This document shows, piece by piece, positions 19,330-27,952 of a stretch of DNA of 64,000 bases (positions within the stretch are counted from its first letter, which is position 1; every line of letters begins with the position of its first letter). The position numbers and the translations under genes were made by a program. The notes beneath the pieces are model-generated. The model was not told the DNA's origin. It worked only from the letters and a program-made list of their open reading frames with translations, and did not search any database. This DNA comes from Sphaerimonospora thailandensis. GTDB lineage: Bacteria; Actinomycetota; Actinomycetes; Streptosporangiales; Streptosporangiaceae. Where the stretch lies: the NCBI RefSeq assembly GCF_016863115.1, contig NZ_BOOG01000017.1, forward strand, positions 1 through 64,000, written 5' to 3'.

Positions 19330-22300
19330 ATGAGCTCGGTGGCGTTCCGGGTTCTCGGGCCCGTGGGTGCGCATGACGGCACGGGCGAGTTGGACCTCGG
19401 CGGGTTACGGCAGCGCGCCGTGCTCGCCCGTCTGCTGGTGGCACGCGGCCAGGTCGTCCCGGTCGACACCCTGCTGTTCGACCTGTGGAACGACGACGCG
19501 ACCAGGGGCGCGCAATCAGGACTGCAGGTGTACGTCTCACGGCTGCGCCGCGTCCTCGAGCCGGGCAGACCGCGCGGGGGGCCGAACCGGCTGCTCGTGA
19601 CCGTCGCGTCCGGCTACGCCCTGCGCACCGCCCCCGAGCACGTGGACGCGCTGCGCTTCGAGGCCGACGTCCGCTCGGCCGGGGAACGGCTGGACCGCCT
19701 CCCCCACGAGGCCAGGGCGATGCTCGAGGCATCACTCGCGCTCTGGCAGGGCACGCCGTACTCCGACTTCGCCGAGCAGCCGTGGGCCGAGGCCGAGGTG
19801 GCACGGCTGAGCGAACTGCGCGTGGTCGCGCGGGAGCGGTACGCCGACGCGGGCCTGCGGCTGGGGCTGCACGCGGAGACCGTGCCCGACCTGGAGGCGT
19901 TGACCACCGAGCACGCCCTGCGCGAGGAGGGCTGGCGGCTGCTCGCGCTCGGCCTGTACCGGTGCGGGCGGCAGGGTGACGCGCTGGCCGCGCTGCGCCG
20001 GGCCCGGACGATCCTGTCCGACGAGCTCGGCATCGATCCAGGGCCCGCGCTGCGGAAGCTGGAGTCGGACATCCTCGCCCAGGATCCCGGTCTCGACCTG
20101 GTCCTGCCCGCCCGGCGGCCGGTCGAGGCCGCCGCGACGTGGCCGCCCCGGCCGGTCGAGGCGGGAGCCGTACCTCCCCTTCGGCCCGAGCCGTTCGTGG
20201 GGCGGGAGGCCGAGCTCACCGCGCTCGCCGCGGCGCCGCCGCGGGCACGGGCGGGCCGGTTCACCGTCGCGGTGATCGGCGGCGATCCGGGCGCAGGGAA
20301 GAGCACGCTGGTACGGCGGCTCGCCGAACGCCTGGAAGGCGAGGGGTGGACGACGACCACCGGCTCCTGTCCCGACAGCACCGCCACCCCTCCCGGCTGG
20401 GCCTGGGTCGAGGTGCTGCGCGCGCTCGTCACGAGAAGGGGGGCGGGAGAGTACGCGGCCCTGCTCGCGCCGCTGCTGGACGACGCCGCCCCGGACAGCA
20501 CCGGCGACGACGACGCGTCCGGCGGTTTCCGGCTGCACCGGGCGGTGGGCGGTTACCTCTCCGGAGTGGCGCGGGAGGCGCCGCTGCTGATCCTCCTGGA
20601 GGATCTGCAGTGGGCGGACGACCAGACCCTGGCCCTGCTGCGGGCGCTGCCGAGCCTGCTCGCGGCCAGCCGCGTCCTGCTGGTGGTCACGTGCCGGGAC
20701 GGCGAGCTGAACGCGGGGCAGCAGGACGTGCTGGCCGCGCTCGCCCGCCTGGATCCCGTACGGGTCGGCCTCGGCGGGCTGGCCGACGCGGCGGTGGCCG
20801 AGCTGATCCGCGCCACCTGCGTGCACGAAGTGGACGACGAGGTCATCGGCGCGATCGTGGAGCGCGCGGGCGGCAACCCGTTCTTCGTCAAGGAGACGGC
20901 CCGCCTGTTCGAGGCGGAGGCCGACATCTCCCAGGTTCCCTCGGGCGTGCGCGAGGTGCTGCGGCGGCGGATCGCCCGGCTGCCGGAGCGGGCGCAGCAG
21001 GTGCTGCTGCAGGCCGCCGTGATCGGCCGTGACGTGGACGTCGACGTGCTGGTCGACGTGTCCGGCGACGAGGACTCGGTGGTGGACGCGGTCGAGGCGG
21101 CGCTGCTCGCCGGGCTGGTGACCGAGCCGGGTCCCGGCCTGCTCAGGTTCGACCACGCGTTGATCAGGGACACGATCTACTCGGACGCCTCCCGGCTGCG
21201 CAGGTCGCGGCTGCACGGCGCGGTGGCGTCGGTCATCGAGCAGCGCGACCCGAACGACGTGGCCGCCCTGGCCCATCACTACGACGCGGCGGGCACCGCG
21301 GAGACCGCGGCCAAGGCGCAGCGGTACGCCGGCCTGGCCGCCGAGCAGGCGGAGCGGCGGTTCGCGCACCGGGAGGCCGCTTCGCTGTGGCAGAAGGCCA
21401 TCGCCGCCTTCGACCGCGCCCACCCGGCTGCCCACCCGGCTGCCCACCCAGGTGCCCACCCGGCTGCCCGCCCCGGCGGCGGTCCCGTGAAGGAGCGGCT
21501 GGAGCTGCGGCTCAGGCTGATCAGGACCCTGGCGCTGGGCGGCGACATGACCGCGGCCCGCGCGCACCGGCGGGACGCCATGGACGTGGCCCTGCCGCTC
21601 GGCGATCTGGAGCTGACCGCGCGGGTGGCGGCCGCGCTCGCGGTCCCGCACAAGGGCATCGCCCGGGACTTCACCCGGACCGCCTGGGAGATCGTCAACG
21701 TCACAGAGAAGGCCCTGGAGGAGCTGCCGCCGAGCGAGCAGTCCCTGCGGGCCAGTCTGCTCGCCACGCTGGCGCTGGAACTGGAGGGCTCGGCCACCGA
21801 GCGCGGTTACCAGGCGTCGCTGGAGGCCGAGGAGCTGGCGAGGTCGAGCGGCGATCCCGCCCTGCTGGCGATGGCGCTCAGCGGCAGGCTGCGCCAGTCG
21901 TACACGCTGACACAGGTGGACGAGCGCGAGACCATCGGCCGGGAACTGCTGCGGGTCGGCGCGGAGTCCGGCCAGATCGCGGTCCAGGCGCTGGCCCACC
22001 TGGTGCTGCTGGAATGCGCGGCCGCCCGGGGCGACTTCGCCGAGGCCGACGAGCACCTCGCGCAGGCCGAGCGGCTCGGCCGGCGCTACGATCTACCCGC
22101 CCCGGCCGCCATTGGCGCGTGGTACGCCGGCCAGCGACTGATGATCACTGGCGACTACGACGCGGCGGAGCGCGCCTACCGGAACGCGGCCCGGCTGACG
22201 GCGCGGGCCGGCATGCTCGAAGGCCGTCAGGACCTGCCGCTGATCGCCACGTTCTGCCTCCACCTGGTCGACGGCCGCGCCGCCGAGATCGTCGAGCCGC

Positions 22301-22719
22301 TGGGCGAGGCCCACCAGCGCGGCGCCAAGTGGACGCTCGACGCGTACGTGGTGGCGCTGTTCTACGCGGGACACGTGAAGGACGCGCAGGCGGTCGCGGT
22401 GGCCCGGGAGCCGGTCCGTACCGACTTCCTCTACGAGCTCGCGCTCATCTGGCGGGCGCTGGCGGGCATGCTGCTCGACGACGAGAGCCGGATGCGGGAG
22501 GCGTACGAGAAGCTGCTGCCGTTCCACGACAGGATCGCCGGGGCGGGCACGGGCGTGGTCGCCCTCTGGCCGGTCGCCAGGACGCTCGGCGATCTCGCGG
22601 TACGGCTCGGCCTGCCGGCCGGGGAGCACTACGAGAAGGCGCTGGCCGTGGCCGAAAGGGGGAACGTGCCCCGATGGATCGCCGATGCCCGCCACGCCCT
22701 CCAGCCCCGGCACCCATGA
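19330..22719 (+). CDS. AfsR/SARP-type BTAD regulator with AAA ATPase and TPR
   Basis: A 1129-residue STAND-like regulator. Order: OmpR-type winged helix (about 1-95, with FRVLGPVGA and LRQRAVLARLL), BTAD domain (about 100-245, EQPWAEAEVARLSELR, YRCGRQGDALAALRR, DELGIDPGPALRKLE), an AAA ATPase with Walker A GGDPGAGKSTLV and Walker B LLILLEDLQWAD (about 295-500), then a long TPR-rich C-terminal half. Such proteins activate secondary-metabolism or stress genes when ATP binds. Residues 698-713 are four HPxA repeats. No biosynthetic cluster is adjacent, so its targets may be elsewhere. Confidence 0.92.
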   Translation: MSSVAFRVLGPVGAHDGTGELDLGGLRQRAVLARLLVARGQVVPVDTLLFDLWNDDATRGAQSGLQVYVSRLRRVLEPGRPRGGPNRLLVTVASGYALRTAPEHVDALRFEADVRSAGERLDRLPHEARAMLEASLALWQGTPYSDFAEQPWAEAEVARLSELRVVARERYADAGLRLGLHAETVPDLEALTTEHALREEGWRLLALGLYRCGRQGDALAALRRARTILSDELGIDPGPALRKLESDILAQDPGLDLVLPARRPVEAAATWPPRPVEAGAVPPLRPEPFVGREAELTALAAAPPRARAGRFTVAVIGGDPGAGKSTLVRRLAERLEGEGWTTTTGSCPDSTATPPGWAWVEVLRALVTRRGAGEYAALLAPLLDDAAPDSTGDDDASGGFRLHRAVGGYLSGVAREAPLLILLEDLQWADDQTLALLRALPSLLAASRVLLVVTCRDGELNAGQQDVLAALARLDPVRVGLGGLADAAVAELIRATCVHEVDDEVIGAIVERAGGNPFFVKETARLFEAEADISQVPSGVREVLRRRIARLPERAQQVLLQAAVIGRDVDVDVLVDVSGDEDSVVDAVEAALLAGLVTEPGPGLLRFDHALIRDTIYSDASRLRRSRLHGAVASVIEQRDPNDVAALAHHYDAAGTAETAAKAQRYAGLAAEQAERRFAHREAASLWQKAIAAFDRAHPAAHPAAHPGAHPAARPGGGPVKERLELRLRLIRTLALGGDMTAARAHRRDAMDVALPLGDLELTARVAAALAVPHKGIARDFTRTAWEIVNVTEKALEELPPSEQSLRASLLATLALELEGSATERGYQASLEAEELARSSGDPALLAMALSGRLRQSYTLTQVDERETIGRELLRVGAESGQIAVQALAHLVLLECAAARGDFAEADEHLAQAERLGRRYDLPAPAAIGAWYAGQRLMITGDYDAAERAYRNAARLTARAGMLEGRQDLPLIATFCLHLVDGRAAEIVEPLGEAHQRGAKWTLDAYVVALFYAGHVKDAQAVAVAREPVRTDFLYELALIWRALAGMLLDDESRMREAYEKLLPFHDRIAGAGTGVVALWPVARTLGDLAVRLGLPAGEHYEKALAVAERGNVPRWIADARHALQPRHP
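21421..21468. repeat. 12-bp tandem repeat in the BTAD regulator
   Basis: Four 12-bp units of CACCCGGCTGCC type (one variant) encode HPAA, HPAA, HPGA, HPAA in the linker between the ATPase and TPR parts. Confidence 0.85.
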
Positions 22720-22725
22720 CGCCTT

Positions 22726-23544
22726 CTATCGGCGGAGCAGGCCGTGGCAGGCGATGGCGGCGGCGGCCACGACATTCAGCGAGTCCACGCCCAGTTCCAT
22801 GGCGGCCGGGCTCATCGAGATGCGGACGGGCTGGTCGGCCTCCTTGAGCCAGTGTGACGACAGGCCATCGCCCTCCGAGCCCAGCAGCAGCGCCACCCGC
22901 TCCGCCATGACGACCTCGTCGAGCGGCGTGGCCGACTGATCGGGCGTCAACGCCAGCGTCCGGAATCCGGCCGCCCGGATCTCGGCCAGGCCGCCGTGCC
23001 AGTCGATCATCCGGGCGTACGGGATCGCGAAGACCGCCCCCATGGAGACCTTCACCGATCGGCGGTAGAGGGGGTCGGCGCATCGGGGCGACAGGACGAT
23101 CGCGTCGACGCCGAGCGCCGCCGCGCAACGGAAGATGGCCCCGACGTTTCCATGGTCGGTCAGGTCTTCGAGTACGACGATCCGACGCGTCCCGTTCAGG
23201 AGTTCGCGGACCTCTGGCAGCGCCGTACGTCCCATCGAGGCGAGCGCACCCCGGTGCACGGGAAAACCGGTGACGCCGGCCATGACCTGGTCGGAGACCA
23301 CGTAGACGGTGGTCTCCCCGGCGACGTCGGCGATGTGGTCGGGGAGGCCACGCTCGACCCACTTGGCCGTGGTCAGGATCGAGCGCACCGGGTGCCCCGC
23401 CCCGACGGCCCGCCGGATGACCTTCTCCCCCTCGGCGATGAACAGGCCGTGCTCGCTCTCCAGGCTCTTGCGGAGGTCCATGTCGCGCAGCCGTACGTAA
23501 TCGGCGAGGCGCGGATCGGCGGCGTCTTCGACCTGGATGAGCAC
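22726..23544 (-). CDS. SpoU/TrmH-family RNA 2'-O-ribose methyltransferase
   Basis: A SAM-dependent methyltransferase of the trefoil-knot SPOUT class acting on rRNA or tRNA ribose. N-terminal substrate-binding part (FIAEGEKVIRRAV) and knot motifs VLEDLTDHGNVGAIFRCAAA, LLLGSEGDGLS and RISMSPAAMELGVDSLNVVAA are all present (272 residues from GTG 23544). A longer frame to 23592 adds non-conserved residues. It is convergent with the BTAD regulator gene, with only 6 nt between the two stops. Confidence 0.9.
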   Translation of the reverse strand: MLIQVEDAADPRLADYVRLRDMDLRKSLESEHGLFIAEGEKVIRRAVGAGHPVRSILTTAKWVERGLPDHIADVAGETTVYVVSDQVMAGVTGFPVHRGALASMGRTALPEVRELLNGTRRIVVLEDLTDHGNVGAIFRCAAALGVDAIVLSPRCADPLYRRSVKVSMGAVFAIPYARMIDWHGGLAEIRAAGFRTLALTPDQSATPLDEVVMAERVALLLGSEGDGLSSHWLKEADQPVRISMSPAAMELGVDSLNVVAAAAIACHGLLRR

Positions 23545-23630
23545 CTGCCAAGGGTACGGCGGCGCCGGCGCGCCCCGATATCGGTGCACCAAAAACGACG
23601 TTTGGCCCTCTTCGCGATGCCCAGTATCGT

Positions 23631-23647
23631 TCCGTAAGCATTACGGA
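23631..23647. promoter_or_regulatory. 7-bp inverted repeat between divergent genes
   Basis: TCCGTAA-GCA-TTACGGA is a perfect inverted repeat 66 nt upstream of the VWA protein start and 87 nt upstream of the SpoU gene. Its position fits an operator; no binding protein is known. Confidence 0.35.
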
Positions 23648-23712
23648 GAATCTCCCCGAGAGCCATCCGCGGCGCGTCCGGGGAGAGCCAAATCGAGACC
23701 GAAGAGGGCACC

Positions 23713-25539
23713 GTGGGCGGACGGCACCGCACAGACGAACTCGAGGGCGACTTCAACCCCCAGCACGAGCCGCCACCCAGGCGACGCAGCGGCCCGGGCA
23801 AGGTGTTCGTCCCGTTGGCCGGCGCGGTCGCCCTCGCTGTGCTCTGCGGTGTGGCCGCCTATGTGGTCGTCAACAAGGATCCCCAGTGCGGAGAAGCGGG
23901 GAACGACGCCGGCGAAAAGATCGGTCTCACCGTGGTGGCCTCGCCCGACATTCAGCCGGCGGTGCAGAAGGTCGCCGGCAAGTTCGCCAAGTCGGGCAAG
24001 AAGGTCGACGGGAAATGCGTGACGGTGACGGTCAAGGCGGCGGAGTCCGCCGACGTCGCCAACGCGATCACGGGATCCGGCCCCACCAAGGCCCAGGCCG
24101 AGGACAAGTCCGGGGCCGACGCCGATGTCTGGATCCCCGACTCCAAGCTCTGGACCACCGGCCTGCCCACGGACGGCACGGCGAAGCTGGCGGGCAACGC
24201 CGCCCGTTCCCCCGTCGTGCTCACCACGTCGAAGTCCGGCGCGGAGAAGCTGCGCTCGGCCTTCAGCCCGGCGAGCTGGACCGGGCTCATGAGCGCCGCG
24301 AACGCCGCCAACCCCGACGGCCTGGCCAGGAAGGTGCGCGTGCTCGCGCTCGACCCCACGCAGAACGCCGCCGGGCTGGGCGCGCTGCTCGCCGGCGCGA
24401 GCGTGCTCAAAGCGGGCGGCGGCAGCGAGGAACTCCTCGTCGGCGTGCTGCGGCAGCTGTCGGAATCCACCGTGCCGTCCCCCGACAATCTCTTCGCCAC
24501 GCTGACGAAGACCACCGCACGCATCCCGGTCGGCGTCGCCTCCGAGCAGGCGGTCTGGTCGTTCAACACCAAGACCTCCCCGTCGAGCCCCGCGGTGGCG
24601 CTCTATCCGACCGAGGGCACGGTCAGCCTCGACTACCCGATCGTCATCAGGGCCAAGGCCGGCGCGGTACGCAAGGCCGCGGCCGCCTTCGCCGCCGAGC
24701 TGACCTCGGCCTCTGGCAAGAAGACCGTGCAGGACTACGGCTTCCGCACGCCGGACGGCAAGGGCGGCGGCCTGCTCAAGCCGGAGAACGGCGTGAGCGC
24801 CAAGAAGCCCGCTGAGATCAAACTGCCGGACCAGTCGTCGATCGACAAGCTGGCCCAGGCGTGGCGGCAGATCAAGCTGGGCACCCGCATGCTCGGGCTG
24901 ATCGACATCTCCGGAACGATGGCCGAGCCGGCGGACAGCACCGGGGTCAGCCGCATGAAGGCCATCACGGAGACCAGCATCGAAGGGCTGAAGCTGTTCC
25001 CCGACAAGACCGAGATCGGCATCTGGGCGTTCTCCGACAACCTGCAGGGCCCGGGCGTCGACTGGAAGCCCGTCATCTCGATCGGTCCGCTGGCCCAGCA
25101 GGTCAACGGCGTCACCCGGCGGGACCGCATCATCCAGGCGATGCAGCGGACGCAGGCGATCCCGACCGGCAACACCGGGCTGAACGACACACTGTGGGCC
25201 GCCTACCAGAAGATGACCAAGGAATATCAGCCCGACAAGGTCAACACGATCCTCCTGTTCACCGACGGCGTCGGCAACGACGACCCGAACGGCGGCATCG
25301 AGAACAAGGAGATCATTCAGAAGCTGAAGCAGGCGTACGACCCCAAGCGGCCGGTGAGCATCCTGATCGTCTCGTTCAACACGACGCAGGACGACGACAG
25401 GGCACAGATGGCCGCGATCGCCAAGGCCACCGGTGGCGCCGCCTACTTCCCCCAGACGGTGCTGGAGGTCCGCGACATCTTCCTCAAGGGCATCGCCCGC
25501 CGTCTGTGCGCGCCGAACTGTGGAGGTTCGGCGCAGTAG
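23713..25539 (+). CDS. Secreted solute-binding/VWA domain lipoprotein-like protein
   Basis: A 608-residue protein with a cytoplasmic N-terminus, one membrane anchor (about residues 31-53), an extracytoplasmic solute-binding-like domain (about 68-350) and a C-terminal von Willebrand factor A domain (about 390-600). The MIDAS motif DISGT at Asp398 has Thr where Ser is usual; LFTDGVGND gives the later Asp. Actinobacteria often carry this substrate-binding plus VWA arrangement, thought to act in cell-surface adhesion or in extracellular sensing. The GTG at 23713 follows GAAGAGGGCACC. The ligand is unknown. Confidence 0.88.
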   Translation: MGGRHRTDELEGDFNPQHEPPPRRRSGPGKVFVPLAGAVALAVLCGVAAYVVVNKDPQCGEAGNDAGEKIGLTVVASPDIQPAVQKVAGKFAKSGKKVDGKCVTVTVKAAESADVANAITGSGPTKAQAEDKSGADADVWIPDSKLWTTGLPTDGTAKLAGNAARSPVVLTTSKSGAEKLRSAFSPASWTGLMSAANAANPDGLARKVRVLALDPTQNAAGLGALLAGASVLKAGGGSEELLVGVLRQLSESTVPSPDNLFATLTKTTARIPVGVASEQAVWSFNTKTSPSSPAVALYPTEGTVSLDYPIVIRAKAGAVRKAAAAFAAELTSASGKKTVQDYGFRTPDGKGGGLLKPENGVSAKKPAEIKLPDQSSIDKLAQAWRQIKLGTRMLGLIDISGTMAEPADSTGVSRMKAITETSIEGLKLFPDKTEIGIWAFSDNLQGPGVDWKPVISIGPLAQQVNGVTRRDRIIQAMQRTQAIPTGNTGLNDTLWAAYQKMTKEYQPDKVNTILLFTDGVGNDDPNGGIENKEIIQKLKQAYDPKRPVSILIVSFNTTQDDDRAQMAAIAKATGGAAYFPQTVLEVRDIFLKGIARRLCAPNCGGSAQ

Positions 25540-25721
25540 TCCTCGAATTTCTCTCCTTTATCGCAAATACTGCGCTTTCACTGGAGATTACGGAACCATG
25601 CCCCGAATGCGCTCCGCTTTGCCAGCAAATAGCACTCGCCAGTAACAATCAGGATTCGCCAGGTGTTAGCGGGAGTTCGAAAGGGGAGAAATCCACCCGA
25701 CCGAGGATTTGAGGGGGCATC

Positions 25722-26324
25722 GTGGCCCAAGCATGGCTGCCCGGCACCAGCCGGCTTCCCTCCCTTGAGGACTCCGGGGCGATGTTGGGCGGTGCTCCGC
25801 GCACCGTCTGGTTCATCTGGCCCGCGGACCCTCAGGCGGTTTCGGCCAAGTCCGTCGCACAACGGCTCATCCAGCTCGATCGCCCCTCCCACCTGGTGTG
25901 GAACCCGGTGACCGGGGAGATCGTCCAGCTCCTCCCGCCCACCAGGGCGGCGAGCGGGCTGGTGGGCGACCGGGGCCGGAACGGACGCGTCTGCGTGCAG
26001 ATCCGGGTCATCGGATCGACGCACGAACCGTTCACCGATACCAAGCTCGACGGCCTGGACGACATCCTGGAGTGGCTGGACTCCTGGGAGGTCCCCCGGC
26101 GCTGGCCGTGCGGACCGCCTCTGCCGTACCCGCACTCGCTCATGGCCGACCGCAGCTGCCGGCTGTGGGCCCTCGGCGGGCACTTCGGCCATTCCCAGGT
26201 GCCGGGGACCCGGGAGGGCGATCCGGGTTCGATCGACATCTCCAGGATCCTCGGGACGGCTCCCGCGAAGCTGGAGGCCCCTCCCGCGCCTGACGACCTG
26301 CGGCTGCTGGAGCAGGTGATCTGA
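25722..26324 (+). CDS. Conserved hypothetical protein with amidase-like motif
   Basis: A 200-residue soluble protein starting at GTG 25722 with GAGGGGG 5 nt upstream. A C-terminal motif HFGHSQVPGTREGDPGSID resembles the metal-site end of N-acetylmuramoyl-L-alanine amidases and other peptidoglycan hydrolases (GHSQVPG...DPG), but the upstream catalytic His/Glu pattern is not evident. No signal peptide is seen. A peptidoglycan- or phage-related role is possible; I would not assign one. It ends 8 nt before the convergent MocR gene. Confidence 0.7.
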   Translation: MAQAWLPGTSRLPSLEDSGAMLGGAPRTVWFIWPADPQAVSAKSVAQRLIQLDRPSHLVWNPVTGEIVQLLPPTRAASGLVGDRGRNGRVCVQIRVIGSTHEPFTDTKLDGLDDILEWLDSWEVPRRWPCGPPLPYPHSLMADRSCRLWALGGHFGHSQVPGTREGDPGSIDISRILGTAPAKLEAPPAPDDLRLLEQVI

Positions 26325-26332
26325 CGGCCGGA

Positions 26333-27742
26333 TCACTGTGCGGCGAGGAGCCGTCGAATCACCGCACAGCCATGCCGTACGTCGGCCCGCGAAGCCGAGC
26401 CGTACCCGAGCACGAGACCGTGCACGCGGGGCGGCCCGTGATGGTGCCGGTCGGCGGTGTCGAGCAGCACGCCATGCCGCCGTGCCCGCTCGACCAGCCC
26501 CGGGACGACCTCGGCGGGCAGCTCGACCATCACGTGCAGCCCGGCGGTGTCCCCGCGCACGAGCGGCCCGAGCGGTCCGAGCGTCTCGACGATGATCGCG
26601 CGTCGACGGGCGTACTCCAGCCGCATCCTGCGCAGGTGCCGGTCGAGGTCGCCGCGTTCCAGCAGGGCCGCGACCGCGGCCTGCACCGGCCCGGGCGTGC
26701 GGTCGGTCAGCTCGACCCGGACGTGGGCGATCCGGTCGAGCAGGTCCCCGGAGGCCACCAGCCAGCCGAGGCCGACATCCGGGCTGAGCGACTTCGACAG
26801 CGTGCCGAGCAGCACCACCCGCTCGGGGTCGAGACCATAGAGCGCGGGCAGCGGCGCGACGTCGTAGCGGAACTCGGCGTCGTAGTCGTCCTCGACGAGG
26901 ATCGCGCCGGTGCGGCGCGCCCACGCGAGCAGCCGCTCCCTGCGCGGGATCGGCAGCCTGCCGCCCCTGGGGTACTGGTGGGCGGGTGTGGTGTAGAGCA
27001 CCCGCAGGTCATCCGGCAGCGCTTCGACGATCACGCCCTGCTCGTCCACCGGGCACGGCACGATCTCGGCGCCCCGGGCCGCGAAGACGCTCCTGGCCTT
27101 CCGGTAGCCGGGCTCCTCCACCCCGGCCCTCGGTGGCGACTCGCCCGGCCGGGGCCGCAGCAGCACCGCCGCGATGAGATCGAGTCCGTTGCCGGTGCCC
27201 CTCGTGACCATGATGTCGTCCGCCACGACGGGTACGGCTCGCGCTCGGCGGAGATGCTCGGCGAGGAGTTCGCGCAGCCCGGGATGCCCATGGGGATCCG
27301 GAGAGTCGCTGGGCGCGACGGCGCCGGCCGCCCGCCAGGCCCGCCGCCATGCCGCCATGTCGTACGCGAACGCCCAGGGTCGTCCGGGGCGCAGATCGAC
27401 CACCCGGTCCGCCGCTCCGGTCCTCACCGGACCATCCGGCCGCCGCTCTGGTCGCGCGGGCCGCCGTACGGGATCGAGCGGCAGTGCGCCGTCCGCCACG
27501 TACGTCCCGGAGCCGTGCCGGCCTTCCAGCCAGCCCTCGGCGTAGAGCTGCTGGTAGGCGACCATCACGACGGTCCGGCTGACGCCGAGCACGGCCGCGA
27601 GCCCGCGGCTCGACGGCAGCCGCTCACCCGCCCTCAGCCCGCCCGTGCGCATCGCGTCCCTGAGCAGGTCCACGAGCTGCACGGTCAGCGGCGCCGGCGA
27701 CGACCGGTCCAGTGCCAGCGGAATGTCGATGTGCCCGCGCAA
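26333..27742 (-). CDS. MocR-type PLP-dependent GntR-family regulator
   Basis: A fusion of a GntR winged helix (LRAGERLPSSRGLAAVLGVS, WLEGRHGSGTYV) with an aspartate-aminotransferase-like domain; the PLP lysine is Lys317 (LGTLSKSLSP), and the aspartate ligand is in VEDDYDAEFRYD. Such regulators (PdxR, GabR) control vitamin B6 or amino-acid metabolism genes. I chose TTG 27742 with GGGAGA just upstream because the product then starts at RGHIDIPLALDRS; the open frame reaches ATG 27820. A 12-bp inverted repeat lies just upstream of this start, consistent with autoregulation. Confidence 0.88.
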   Translation of the reverse strand: MRGHIDIPLALDRSSPAPLTVQLVDLLRDAMRTGGLRAGERLPSSRGLAAVLGVSRTVVMVAYQQLYAEGWLEGRHGSGTYVADGALPLDPVRRPARPERRPDGPVRTGAADRVVDLRPGRPWAFAYDMAAWRRAWRAAGAVAPSDSPDPHGHPGLRELLAEHLRRARAVPVVADDIMVTRGTGNGLDLIAAVLLRPRPGESPPRAGVEEPGYRKARSVFAARGAEIVPCPVDEQGVIVEALPDDLRVLYTTPAHQYPRGGRLPIPRRERLLAWARRTGAILVEDDYDAEFRYDVAPLPALYGLDPERVVLLGTLSKSLSPDVGLGWLVASGDLLDRIAHVRVELTDRTPGPVQAAVAALLERGDLDRHLRRMRLEYARRRAIIVETLGPLGPLVRGDTAGLHVMVELPAEVVPGLVERARRHGVLLDTADRHHHGPPRVHGLVLGYGSASRADVRHGCAVIRRLLAAQ

Positions 27743-27761
27743 GTGGTCTCCCAACGGCAGC

Positions 27762-27794
27762 CGGAAGTGGACACATTCGACATGTCCACTTCCG
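27762..27794. promoter_or_regulatory. 12-bp inverted repeat upstream of MocR gene
   Basis: CGGAAGTGGACA and TGTCCACTTCCG are perfect arms around a 9-nt centre (CATTCGACA). It lies 20 nt upstream of the TTG and overlaps a likely promoter (TACGTTA on the minus strand). This fits an autoregulatory operator; if the longer ATG start at 27820 were used, the palindrome would be inside the gene. Confidence 0.55.
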
Positions 27795-27952
27795 CCTAAC
27801 GTAACGGACATGCTCTCCACGACCGCGTGCAGCCGGGCTCCGGTTGTTTGACACGTTTGCTCGGCTATTTCCTGATTTTTCTACTCACGGCGTCGATGGT
27901 CACTAAGCTACGGTCTCGTCATGGCGGGGGCCCAGGGCGATGAGGAGACCGT

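Noticed and set aside
19732-22056. 774-residue minus-strand open frame
   Set aside because: It is antisense to the BTAD regulator, has codon use and residues (Arg/Gly/Gln-rich) expected of a high-GC shadow, and no domain.
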